Made by a program: the position numbers and the translations under genes. Below, in pieces: positions 34,213 to 46,000 of a stretch of 64,000 nucleotides of DNA; within the stretch, counting starts at the first letter, position 1; each line of letters begins with the position of its first letter. Source of the DNA: Rhododendron vialii (Eukaryota > Streptophyta > Magnoliopsida > Ericales > Ericaceae); the NCBI RefSeq assembly GCF_030253575.1, contig NC_080568.1, forward strand, positions 35,025,501 to 35,089,500. Reading direction: 5' to 3'. The notes beneath the pieces are model-generated. The model was not told the origin of the DNA. It saw only the letters and a program-made list of their open reading frames with translations, and searched no databases.

Positions 34213-35067
34213 AAGGAAACCTTTTTCGAAATTGTATCACGGTTTGGAGTAGTGGGTGTGAATTTGTTGGGCAAAAAAAATTATAAATTCGAGAATTTTG
34301 ATTGGATTGAGAGTTGTTTTGAAAGCCTAGGGTTTGATTTTATGCACAGATTGAATTGGGAATTGTGGAAACTAAGAAAAAGGGTGGAATTTAGAAGGAG
34401 GTATGAACAAGAGGCCTGAGAATTTCAAATCGAATAAGGTAATTATGTACTTGCAAGTTTTATAGACATCTGATAGAAAGAAGGGTTTGATGTGGAATTT
34501 GGGGAAGAAAAGAAAAGGGTTCCGAGAGAGAAGAGTACAAACCCAAGTACCTAATTTTAGAAGAAAGAGAGAGTCGAAGACGCTTTGAATTTTGAGAGAG
34601 AGAGAGAGACTGTCTCGAGGAAAAAGGAAGAAAATCACTGTCTCAGGAAATCACGAATCTGTGGAATTACCGAAAGGAGGATACTGGAAACAACTGTAAT
34701 GAAACTTCGTAAAGTACGCTATAAAACGGATTAAACTAATCCCGGCTGTTAATGAAGTGGATAAGACTGTTCTGGGGTAGTATTTTGTGTGACAATTGTA
34801 TGGTATTACGTTGCTGTCTAGTGAATCTGGCCGTAAAACAGGCGAGGGTCTTCCTCACCAGAGGAGGGAACTGAGGGAAAATTATAGAGTACTTTTGAAT
34901 CTTTGATGCAGTGCTTCAATAACTTTGGATGAGCTCCATTGCCAAGTGCGTGACTCTTTAATGTGATGTGATCATCAAGAAAACTATTGAAACACCTTAG
35001 AATCGGAGTAAAAGGGCTTTAGGGCGCTACGCGGCTATATCCCAGATTCACTTAATTATTGTTCTAA
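34213..35067. other. RSH 5' UTR and promoter side
   Basis: Minus-strand leader of the RSH gene, including a CT-rich stretch on that strand (GA-rich at about 34593-34612 on the + strand). The transcription start is not evident. Confidence 0.4.
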
Positions 35068-35456
35068 GAGCATCTCCTACCCATATCTCTATTTGAGATT
35101 TGAGAGTATCAAAACATTCCAATCCATCCTCTCAACCCTCCTCCATTTGAGAGTATTGGATTTTGATCCTCTATATTTAGAGGGTGAGATAAAATATAGA
35201 GGATCATCTCCATAACACTATTCATCTTTTTAAAAGACATTTTTGTCCTTGTAAGCTTTTCTTACTAAATTTTTATACCAACCATATCGTTATGAGAGTA
35301 TAAATAAATATTTTTTTTCCGTAAAGTGATTTTAGAGGGAAAAATAGAGGGTTTGTGGTTGGAGTAAATAGGAATAGTAATTTCCTCTAAAATCACTTTA
35401 TGAATAAAAAAGAGTATTTGGATACTCTCAAATAGAGTATTGGATTGGAGATGCTC
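35068..35456. mobile_element. Tourist-like (PIF/Harbinger) MITE, 389 bp
   Basis: It starts GAGCATCTCCTACCCATATC and ends GGAGATGCTC. The ends are inverted repeats extending about 45 bp, including the palindromic GAGAGTATC. The 3-bp duplication TAA is at 35065-35067 and 35457-35459. No transposase is encoded. Confidence 0.8.
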
Positions 35457-35931
35457 TAAAACATTTTGAATCATCACTTTCTACAAATCAACGCCTACAT
35501 AATCCTCTAAGAAATCAAAATTGAATCGGATATGAATAACTTATAATTTGACAAAATTAACTTGGGAAGGTACTTTTAAAATTGTACTTGCCATTTACTT
35601 TATTCGGAATTGTGTTATGCATTGAGACCTATGAAGTGAACGATGAGGATTACGTTTTTTGACTCAAAGCATGCACTTTTTGAAGGCACAACAGATCGTA
35701 TCGGCATATATGGATATATTTTATTCTTCTCGACTTATTATTGAAGTTTTGGATAATCAAAATAAAATAGCAGCTTTGTAGGACCACCTTGAATACTTTT
35801 TACAGCTTGAATACTTTTTACAGTTGTTTCATCACACCTTGGAAATTTTAAAAAATCAGGTATATAATGGTGATAGGAGGAACATTGTGGAGTAATGCCT
35901 ACTTAATCCTTTATAAATTATTCATCCGCAT

Positions 35932-36945
35932 GTTTCAATCGAATTCCTAATCTAATGATTAATTCTATCAAATATTTTAACTCCATACTAATTTAAACAC
36001 CCCCACCCACAATAGGAGTGGGGGTGTATAAATGGGTGTGTGTTTGGGTGTAGAGGTAGAATGATTGTAATTTTATTCATTGAAATATGATAAGAACTTA
36101 TGTGATATGATATGAAATGTCGTATCCTCTAAGATAAAAAATTTCTAGTGTAAATTACTATCGATAGTTTTCTAAATACTCCTCCTTTGACATAGTTTAA
36201 TAAGTTTGTAATAATATCATGAAAATGTTTGTTTAAGTTTACAAAACATCGTTAGATCTATCTAGTTGATATATGTTATTAATCTTTTTTCTTATTTTAC
36301 TGAATACCCCATCAATATTCATACTTCGTGCAAAAACAAGTTTTCACTTGATCTATTATACATAATTTAGTCTACTAGTTTGACTTTTTGACGTAAAATT
36401 ATTTAATTATGGTGTCGTCTAGAATTATTTTTGTTTTCGTTTCATCAACACGTTTCAATTGAATTCCTAATCTAATGATTAATTCTATTCATTGAAATAT
36501 GATAGGAACTTATGTAATATAATATGACATGTCGTATCTTCCAAGATAAATGATTAATTCTATTAATTGAAATATGATAAGAAGTTATGTAATATGATAT
36601 GACATGTCGTATCTTCTAAGATAAAGAATTTCTAAATATTTCTAGTGTAAATAACTATCGACAATTTTCTAAATACTCCCCCTTTGACATAGGCTAACAA
36701 GTTTGTAGTAATATCATGAAAACATTTGTTTAAGTTTACAACATCGTTAGATCTATCTAGTCGATATATAGTAAGCTATTAATCTTTCTTCTTATTTTAA
36801 TGAATACAAGATTCATATTTGGTGAAAAAACAAGTTTTCACTTGATCTGTTAACGTAAATTTAGTATATACTAGTTTTTCTTTTCCGGCGTAAATTAATA
36901 TTATTTAATTATGATGTTGCCAAGAATTATTTTTGTTTTCGTTTC
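35932..36945 (+). repeat. about 0.5-kb tandem segmental duplication
   Basis: The block at 35932-36448 recurs at 36451-36945. Shared landmarks in order are GAATTCCTAATCTAATGATT, ATTGAAATATGATA, ATGTCGTATCTTC, TTCTAAATACTCC, ATATCATGAAAA, CATCGTTAGATCTATCTAGT and GAATTATTTTTGTTTTCGTT. The second copy also carries an internal duplication of the ATTGAAATATGATA segment (36490 and 36563). Divergence suggests an older event. No coding frame is preserved. Confidence 0.8.
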
Positions 36946-37605
36946 GAATTACTGTAATACAGTATTTCGGCTAAACTACTCCTACTAGTACTAGTGGAGT
37001 AATTTTTTAGTCCAAAATCCCGTGCGCTAAAATTTTTCAATTCAACGCACCTGTCCTTTGACGGCCCATGGAAGTTAGCGCCCGGCCAAGTTCAGTGCTC
37101 TCAAGTTACTCAACTGTCAACGCTCACTTAAAATTCACATTCCTATTCACGAATTATAACAATTCGCACCAATTGATTTGCTAATTTTATCTAATTACTT
37201 TACTTAAAAGGTTAATTTTAAATTAATAATAGTAGCTGGTGAGTGTTTTCATACATCTACCCCAATGTGGGACTTGGGGATGTCACAATGATCACTCTTA
37301 CTATTAAAGAATTTGCAACGTGTTCACGCCTATATCGATATCCACTCACATGTGATCATGTTCGTGAGGTGAATAGTATGGATCATAATTTTCAAAACAA
37401 AATGCGGATGAAAATTGAGAGTTGGGAATAGGGATGACAACGGTATATTTGGTTTGGTTATTGGCAAAACAAAAATCAAAACCGAAACATAATTTTCCCA
37501 TCCTCTAGATTTTTATTATCAAGTGACCAAACCCAAAAGAAAAGAAAAGAAAAGATTAAGCTCTCGTTTTGTTCGTATACGAACGTAATCGTTTGGGCTG
37601 TCTTA

Positions 37606-37931
37606 GAGCATTTTCAATTCATTTCTAAAAGTCCAAAATGAACATATTGGAGGAAAATTTTGTAATTTATTCCCACCTTTTGTATTTTATAAGATAATCT
37701 AGGAGGGACCCATTCTATTTTTGAGATATTTGGGTCTCCAAATTGCCTTTGATTCTCCAAATATGAAGACTCTACTCTCATTTTGGAGACAAAATCTCTA
37801 AAAGTACGATAGGTCCCTCCTATATTATCTCATAAAATGCAAAAAGTGTGAATAAATTACAAAATCTTCTTCAAATATATTACTACATCTATTGTCTATT
37901 TTGGATTTTTAGAAATGTTTTAGAGATGACC
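37606..37931. mobile_element. hairpin MITE with TTA duplication
   Basis: The left arm (from GAGCATTTTC) and right arm (to AGATGACC) are near-complete inverted repeats of more than 100 bp. Matching landmarks are ATTTTGTAATTTATTC on the left against GAATAAATTACAAAAT on the right, and TAGGAGGGAC against GTCCCTCCTA. TTA flanks it at 37603-37605 and 37932-37934, the PIF/Harbinger target. A transcript would fold into one long hairpin. Confidence 0.75.
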
Positions 37932-38791
37932 TTACGCTTCCTGTGTCTTAACTCTCTCCGCAGTTTGAGGAATCTTTGTTTTCAAATCAGACGGCCGGCA
38001 TTTCGTTGTCCTCGATCGTCAAAGTCAGCTTAATTCGCTTCACTTACCATCTACTACTAGTAACATGTGGGAATTGATTTTTGAGACACTGGAGTCTGAA
38101 CATTTCAAACCAATTGAACGGTTTGTTTGATCATTAGTTTTCGTGACTCTAAAATTAGTTGAGTTGCACGTAAATGGATCCGAACATTTAAAAAAAAATA
38201 AAAATCCACAAAGTATTAGGAAATGCAACACCATGCCATGACAAGTAAATAGTAAAGACTGCATCGTGGCAGTCTAGAAAATATAAAATAACAAATACCT
38301 TATATGATGAACCCGCAACAAGAACATGCGAAAGAGATATCAAAGAAACACAAACAAAAAATTGGATAACAAAGAAAGAAAATAACAAGTTACTAAATTA
38401 ATACAGTATATAGTCTACTTTCTTTGGTAATGCGAGGTGTTTCGGGTAATTTTGTGCCTATTTTGAATTAATCTTTACAGCATCTCTCATAATCGTTTCG
38501 CATGCTCACGTGTGGAATGAGGTGGCTCCAACAACTACTGTCAACATTTAAGTTGCTTAGCGCCTCTAATCGAAAATCTAGATCACTCATCAATACATAT
38601 GATCTTCCTCTAAGTATTGTTTTTTCACTAATTTTCCAACCTTTAATTTAAACAGGTATTTGTCTTATCATGACTAGCCGATTATGCACATGTCATGGAC
38701 ATGTATTGCCTAGTTAATGATGGATGGATGTGCTTATGGGCTCCATCACTCGTGAATGCATGTGTTTACTTTAGCCAGCTACGTTGCGTAG

Positions 38792-39041
38792 GATTATTGT
38801 GTTCCCAAAACGTGCAACCAAAGTAATTAGGAACTTGGACCAGCGCCAGTTCGAAAATCTATTATTGCGATTCAAAGAATTCAACGACCAAGACAATGTG
38901 GTTGAATACTATTCTTTCCCATCCGGATCTGGATGGATGGAGAGAACAATTTCTGAACTTGACTGCTTGAAGAATACGTTGTCTCAGTGCCTGTCGTGTT
39001 GCCTAACGGCGGACCAACAAACTACTTTAGGAAGAGAACTG
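38792..39041 (+). pseudogene. possible orphan exon or gene fragment, unrecognised
   Basis: An open frame of about 83 residues (start IIVFPKRATKVIRN..., contains FNDQDNVVEYYSF and WMERTISELDCLKNTLSQ) is bounded by AG at 38790-38791 and a good donor, CTG|GTATGC, at 39041. The composition looks like real protein rather than low-complexity read-through. There is no ATG start and no neighbouring exons that I can recognise. It may be one exon of a decayed gene or a captured gene fragment. Confidence 0.3.
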
Positions 39042-39894
39042 GTATGCATATACAAATTCAAACACAAATGTGTTCGGATAGTCGATACACATAAAACTTG
39101 TCATTATTTTATACTAGGAGGATTCAAGTGCCTCGGCTTGTTTTGCATATTGTATATAGACTTTCTCTATCTATTTGATGGGCCTTGAGTTCGGCATATG
39201 GCCCAAAGTGTTTTTTTGTTAGTTAATGTATTCTAGCCCAAATATTCTTGGTATAGTGAGCTTTGGGGGCCTAATGTATTGGGCCGATATAGACCCAGTT
39301 GATGTCAACTTGGGCTGAATATTGCTATGGCATGGAGAATGTACAGAAAAATATTTTGACCCAGTCCAACTAAACCTGCTATATTCAAACCGGTCTTTAC
39401 CGAAAAGGAAATTAAAAAACAAACAAACAATAGTCCTCCGAGTCAATGGAGTTTTATTTGTCGTAGCCTTGGGAGGCAAGGAACCGCCGCTATGATATTT
39501 TAAATCTTCACCGATTCAAAGAAAGTAGTAGTAACTATTGATTAAATTAAATGTTTGTTAAATTTACGATAGCCAAAACCTACAAAATTTATCAACGACT
39601 GTAGTACAATAAATTATTTTTTGTAATAATAACATCACCTGATTGGATACTAAGCTTGTAAGACCTGCACTGTAATGCAAGCATCAGGACACTATAAAAA
39701 TTCATTGTTAACAATGTTACTTTCTATTCGTATTTTTTGTTTACCTTAATTGCGTATTAAAAAAATTCCCAATTTCAAAACAGTACGTACGGGTATTTGT
39801 ACAATTATTACAAAATCGTTAATGAAATTAAGACCATTGGTATTAACCACATATGGGGGGGTGCAATAACCAAATCCTTTTTAACACCCCCACG

Positions 39895-39995
39895 GTATGT
39901 ACCATGCTAGAGTGGTTCACCGCTCTCCATTTTAATTGTAGAAGTTTTGAGTTCCATTCCTCACGAAGACGTGCTTGGCTCTCGTCTTAGCCCTC
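39895..39995 (+). mobile_element. tRNA-related SINE-like element
   Basis: GCTAGAGTGGTTC (about 39906) resembles a pol III A box and TTTTGAGTTCCATTCC (about 39945) a B box, at tRNA-like spacing. It directly precedes a MITE. No poly-A tail or TSD was confirmed. Confidence 0.4.
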
Positions 39996-40023
39996 AATAT
40001 TCCACTCTCAAAATACCCCCTCA

Positions 40024-40229
40024 GAGTATCCGCAATGTAATAATCAAAAGTGAATAATCAAAATTTGCCATGTCAGTTTTTGATTATTCATTTAGAGGGT
40101 TGCTAAAGTTAGCAATGTGAAGTCCCATATTGTTACTTTTAATTATTCAAATGCCTAAATTTAATTATTGATTAGGAAGTTGCTAACTTTAACAATCTTT
40201 TGATTTTGATTATTACATTGTGGATGCTC
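40024..40229. mobile_element. MITE with TCA duplication, 206 bp
   Basis: GAGTATCCGCAATGTAATAA at the left and the reverse complement of the right end, GAGCATCCACAATGTAATAA, match over about 26 bp. The 3-bp direct repeat TCA flanks it (40021-40023, 40230-40232). The internal ATTATTCA pieces are also inverted. Related in style to the GAGCATCTCC element at 35068. Confidence 0.7.
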
Positions 40230-40777
40230 TCATTACACTATTTTTTATTGGCTCTATATTTTATTTTATTTTTACAACAATTCGTGGCTCCAAATTTTCA
40301 ATTGTATTCTACTAACAAAAAATGCTAGCACCACAAATACATGAGAATAATTTATTCATGAGCACGCAATCTCACTCGTCCGGATCCGTCTAGATAATCA
40401 ATGGTTGAGATATGTTTTTAAACATTGATCGGTAACAAAAATATACTATCTTACCGGTAACAGTTTGTTTTTAATCCGGATTGTGCAAAACACTTTTAGA
40501 TGTGCGAGATTGAGCTTCGTAAAACTTATTCACAGCTTCTCCGTGAATAAGTTATTCTCTAAACACATATACAAACTCATTCACATTTTTTTGCGAAACC
40601 ATTGTACAAACATTAGAGGGATAGAATGTGTGCGGGACCCAACATGAATGTGAAAGTTTATGGTAGTATTTGTGCCTTAGCGGTGCTAAAATGATTGTTC
40701 TACTATACTACTAGTAATAACCTCCCACTAGCATCACTATCCGCAAAATCCGAGGATTTTTTGGTAAATTGGTTTTG
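40230..40777. other. upstream region of the exportin-T gene
   Basis: No gene seen between the MITE and the exportin-T promoter. Confidence 0.35.
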
Positions 40778-40786
40778 CTATATAAG
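40778..40786 (+). promoter_or_regulatory. candidate TATA box of exportin-T
   Basis: CTATATAAG, followed about 30 bp on by a pyrimidine-rich stretch (CCTCCTCCTCCTCCAGTCC) near a likely start. It lies 480 bp before the start codon. A leader intron of about 160 bp (donor GAAG|GTACGC at 41066, acceptor ATCAG at 41225) is plausible. Inferred from sequence alone. Confidence 0.5.
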
Positions 40787-41256
40787 ATAGCAATGCTCTT
40801 GAAATCAGCCTCCTCCTCCTCCAGTCCTCTCCTTCCTCCTCCCAACAAAACCTCCGTTTGCCAAAACCGCAAAAAAATCTCACTCACTGCCTTTTCCCTT
40901 CAGCTCTCTCCATAAACAATTCCAATTCCACACAAGAAAACCAAACCAAAAATCAACTAAAACCCTAGTTTTATTTGCGTCGTAATCGTTGCACCTAACC
41001 CTAGCACGAACAAACACTAGTTAGAGATCGCACTAACCCTCTCTTGGTTTTTTTCCCATTCGAAGGTACGCAAGAGCTTTCACCGATCCATCCATTGATT
41101 CGATTCTTTTCGCCGTCGCCAATCGTTGTATTGCATTACAATATCAGAATCAAACTTTGGTAAGATAAATATAACAAGTATAGATAGATTTTAAAGGACG
41201 GTGTGATTGAACCGAGGTTTATCAGGTTTTAGGGTTTGTGGCTAGGGTTTATCACA

Positions 41257-43008
41257 ATGGATGATCTTGAGAAAGCTATACTTATCAGTTTCGACGAATC
41301 CGGAGCCATTGACTCGGTTCTGAAATCACAAGCTGTTGCTTATAGTCAACAGATTAAGGAGACCGCGTCAATATGTAGCATATGTATCGAGCGTTTGCGT
41401 GTTTGTAACATAGTTCAAGTCCAGTTTTGGTGCTTGCAAACCCTACACGAAGTGCTTCGCGTTCGGTATTCGTCAATGAGTCATGAAGAGAAGTCTTTTG
41501 TGAGGAGCTCTGTGTTTTCCATGGCTTGTTTCGAGGGTATCAATGATAAGAACAACTCTGTTAGGGTTTTGGAGGGTCCTGCTTATATCAAGAACAAACT
41601 TGCTCAGGTTTTGGTTACTTTGATTTATTTTGAGTACCCGTTAATTTGGCCGTTGGTGTTTGTTGATTACGTACCCCACCTGAGCAAAGGTGCAGCGGTG
41701 ATTGATATGTTTTGTCGGGTTTTGAATGCTTTGGATGATGAATTGATTAGTTTGGACTACCCCCGAAGTGCCGAAGAAATGGCTGCTGCTTCGCGTGTTA
41801 AGGATGCAATGAGGCAGCAGTGTGTGTCTCAGATTGTCAGAGCATGGTATGACATTGTGTCAATGTATAGGAATTCTGATCCGGATCTATGCTCCGGTGT
41901 TTTAGATTCTATGAGGAGATACATTTCATGGGTTGATATTGGATTAGTAGTGAATGATGCATTTCTCCCACTGTTATTTGAGCTAATTTTGGTCGATGGT
42001 TTGCCCGATCAACTCCGAAGTGCTGCCGTTGGATGTGTCCTGGCTGTTGTTTCCAAGCGTATGGATCCAAAGCCCAAGATTCGGCTCTTGCAGAGTCTTC
42101 AAATAAATAGGGTTTTTGGTTTAGTAGCCAAGGATAGTGATTCTGAGTTGGTTTCAAAAGTGGCAGCATTGCTTACTGGGTATGCCACTGAGGTCCTGGA
42201 TTGCTCCAAACGTTTGAATTCCGAGGACGATGTTGGCGTTCCAATGGAGCTTTTAAATGAGGTTTTGCCTTCTGTATTCTACGTCATGCAGAACTGTGAA
42301 ATTGACACGACTTTCAGTACAGTGCAGTTTCTTTCGGGTTATGTGGCCACGATGAAGAGTCTTTCTCCACTGAGGGAGCAGCAGCTGCTTCACGTGGGTC
42401 AAATATTGGAAGTTATTCATTCTCAGATTCGGTATGATCCTATTTATCGTGACAATCTTGATAAGCTGGATAAGATTGGGAGAGAAGAGGAGGGTAGGAT
42501 GGTGGAGTTTAGGAAAGATTTATTTGTGCTGCTTCGTAGTGTAGGTCGTGTAGCACCAGATGTTACTCAGATTTTTATCAGGAATTCATTAGATAGTGCT
42601 GTTGCATCTTCTGCTGATAGGAACGTTGAGGAGGTAGAAGCTGCACTATCCCTCTTTTATGCATATGGAGAGTCGATAAGTGATGAAGCGAGGAGAACTG
42701 GAAGTGGTCATCTGAGAGAGCTGGTGCCATTGCTCTTGTCAACTAGGTTTCCTTGCCATTCTAGTAGGCTAGTTGCACTTGTGTATCTTGATACAATAAC
42801 GAGATATATAAAGTTCGTTCTAGAGCATACTGAATGTGTACCTATGGTCCTGGCTGCCTTTCTCGATGAAAGAGGAATACGCCATCCAAATGTCAATGTC
42901 AGTCGAAGGGCAAGTTATCTTTTCATGAGAGCTGTGAGGTTGCTCAAAGCAAAGCTTGTGCCTTTCGTAGAGACTATCTTGCAGGTATCAAATAAGTATA
43001 AATCTATT

Positions 43009-43053
<45 letters not shown>

Positions 43054-46000
43054 CTTATCCCTTTTAATGTATTTTCAGAGTCTGCAGGATACAATTGCTC
43101 AATTTACTACAATAGAGTGTACTTCAAAAGAGCTATCTGCATCTGAAGATGGTAGTCACATTTTTGAGGTAACTGGTTAGTTTGTAAAGATTACCCTGTA
43201 TATATGGAATGGAATCTCGGTCATTTGGTTTCAGTCTACTTGGATGTGACTAGAATTTCCGTGCACACTTTGCAGGCAATTGGCTTATTAATTGGGATGG
43301 AAGATGTACCACTGGAGAAGCAAACTGAATACCTTTCTGCATTGCTTACTCCTCTTTGTCAGCAGGTAAATTTCAATTATTACATTGAGTAGAACTGGGG
43401 GCCCTTGTGTAACAACCTTATGCTCTTTTGTGTGCAGCCATGATCATCCGGCCTATTGTGAAATGACTTTTACTGTGATGTCCATATTTCTTATTTTTGA
43501 CAGATGTAAACTAAGTCAAACTTTAACAGGTTGAAGCATCACTTTTAAATGCCAAAATACAGAATTCAGAAGAGTCCCCTGCAAAGATTGCAACTATTCA
43601 GCAAATAATCATGGCCATTAATGCCCTCAGCAAGGTTCTTGTCTTCATTCTCTCAGATAATATAGCATGTGCATATTGCATCACATGCACTTGTCTGTTT
43701 CTTCTGAATGTAAAGTTTTTTTGACGCTGTTCATGTAGACATTTCTCTGATCTATCTGGAAACCTACTAGTCATTGATGTAAAAAGGGGAAAAGTGACTT
43801 ATTATGTTGTTGCCAAGCTTGTCCAATGGTGCTCTGATGTTTGAAGTCTGGCATGATGCTCATTTTATTTTGGTGAAAACTTTTCTTTGTGATGTTCGGA
43901 AGTTATTCTCAGTCTTAGCTGCAATTTTAACCCGATTTGCATGTTTTCATAATTTCTCCTTGATTCTCTAAAATTCCGTGTAATTCAGGGCTTCAGTGAG
44001 CGTCTTGTAACTGGTAGTCGACCTGCAATTGGTCTCATGTTTAAGCAGGTTGGTATCCAAGATCTATCTATCTATTTAATCGTTTTCCATTTCCTCCCAT
44101 TTGTCTTGTTATCAATTATGAGCAACAATTGCCTTACAGATGAGAACATAACACTCTGTAGTTGATTAGTTTTTGCAATTTATTTACTACTTTCACCCTT
44201 TCGTTGTACATCAACTTATAAGCTCTCTCTCCAATGACAAGGTGTATTATGTGGTCTTCAGTTACCATTTCTGTGATGTACAGTGTATAGATTGTTAGTT
44301 ATATGGTGATGTGTCCTTGCACTGATGTTGCTTTTGTTCTCTCTTACTTCAGACATTGGATGTCCTACTCCAAATTCTGGTTGTCTTTCCAAAGGTTGAG
44401 CCCTTGAGGTGTAAGGTATGATATCGAGCAATTTGTTTTACGTTTTATTAATTTCATTGTTACCCACTACTAGGCTGCTAGCTACTTCAGTACTTGGGTT
44501 ACGGATTTTTACTTTTTTTCATTCTTGTCTTTATCTGTTTTTTCTGGTTAAATCAGGTCACATCGTTTATTCACCGCATGGTGGACACCTTAGGAACATC
44601 CGTCTTTCCTTATCTCCCCAAGACATTGGAGCAATTGCTTGCGGAAAGTGAGGTATAATCATATTGTATAAGCATAAGGTTATCTCCCCAAGACAACCTT
44701 TTCATTTTTCAGAAATGCAAAAAATACCATTTCCCCTGTTTTTTCTCCCTTGCCTTGCTTAGGTGGTGTTCCAATTAAGAAAAAAGAAGGTTTTAGAAAA
44801 AAGAAGGTAATTTTAAGTCCAAAAATTATGCGTTTACGCAAATAATTTTTCTACCAATATGGATCTTATTTGATAGATCTCATTGAGATCTTTTATACAG
44901 TACAAGAAAAATCAAAAAATCATTTTTCATTTTCATTATATTTGAATTTGAAAATTGAAGAAAAAGAACTTTTAAAAAAAGAAACCTACCTGGAACACCC
45001 CCTTATACCTATACTCTCTCTCCTGTAGTGACTGATTTTCCTCCCATTATCAGGTCAACTCATGTCTCTGTTCATTACAAGTGAAGCATGTCATCTCTGT
45101 ACTGGATGATGTTTTATTAGCTTAAAGATCCACTTCTTGCTCATTTCTTGTGCCTCGGGTGCATATATTTTGCTTCTCCTTGATTGTGTGACGAAAATAT
45201 TTTGGAAGACAAATGTTCTGCTGTAGTTTGACACAAATTTAGCTGCGTGTACAGAAAATTTTCTCCATCTAGGGCCGATGCCAGCCACCGTGCTAACGTT
45301 TGTTTTTTTTATCCATCTGCGGGGGGGGGGGGGGGGGGGGGGTGTGGGGGTGCTTTTTTTTTTTAATCGGCGGGGTGGCGTTGTTGTTGAAGGGATTTTC
45401 CTCTCAGTACTTGGATTGTGAATTTATGATTTATTTTTTCGTCGCCAATGGTTGCAGTAAGAGAAGCCTCCCCCTGTCTCAGAATAATGGTTGAAGTTTA
45501 ACGGGTTATAAGTATAACTGATATAACTGAAATGTGACAGCTTTGCTCTTTTCTTTTTTTAGGAGTATGATCACATTGGTCTGCACCAGTGTGTTTTTGT
45601 GATGTCTTTACTTCTCTAACTGTTTGATTTACATCATCTTTTTCTTGCAGCCAAAGAAGATGGTGGCTTTCCTTGTGTTACTCAATCAGCTAATCTGCAA
45701 ATTCAACACTGCGCTCCATGACATATTGGAGCAATTATATCCTAAAATTGCTAGTAGGATATTTAACATCATTCCGAGGAATGGATTTCCTTCTGGGCCT
45801 GGGAGCAATACAGAGGTATGTGAGCTTTTGAATGATAGTAAGGCGGCGGTGCAAACAGGTGTTCCCATTCTTAACTTTTATGCAGTTGGAAAGATGTACA
45901 CGGTGCATGTTTTCAGTCTTAACCCTTCTCTTTGTGATGTCTGCGTGTGACATTCTATCCTAGAGTTTCTCAAATGTAACTTCTGCCTGCACTCATTTGT

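Noticed and set aside
41236..41256. Longer exportin-T start (seven extra residues)
   Set aside because: The upstream start is a TTG, not an ATG. The real ATG at 41257 matches the N-terminus of known PAUSED proteins.
42985..43146. Exportin-T reading through into a Ser-Leu repeat and a stop
   Set aside because: This is intron 1 with its CT repeat. Donor GTATCA at 42985 and acceptor TTTTCAG restore the family sequence in frame.
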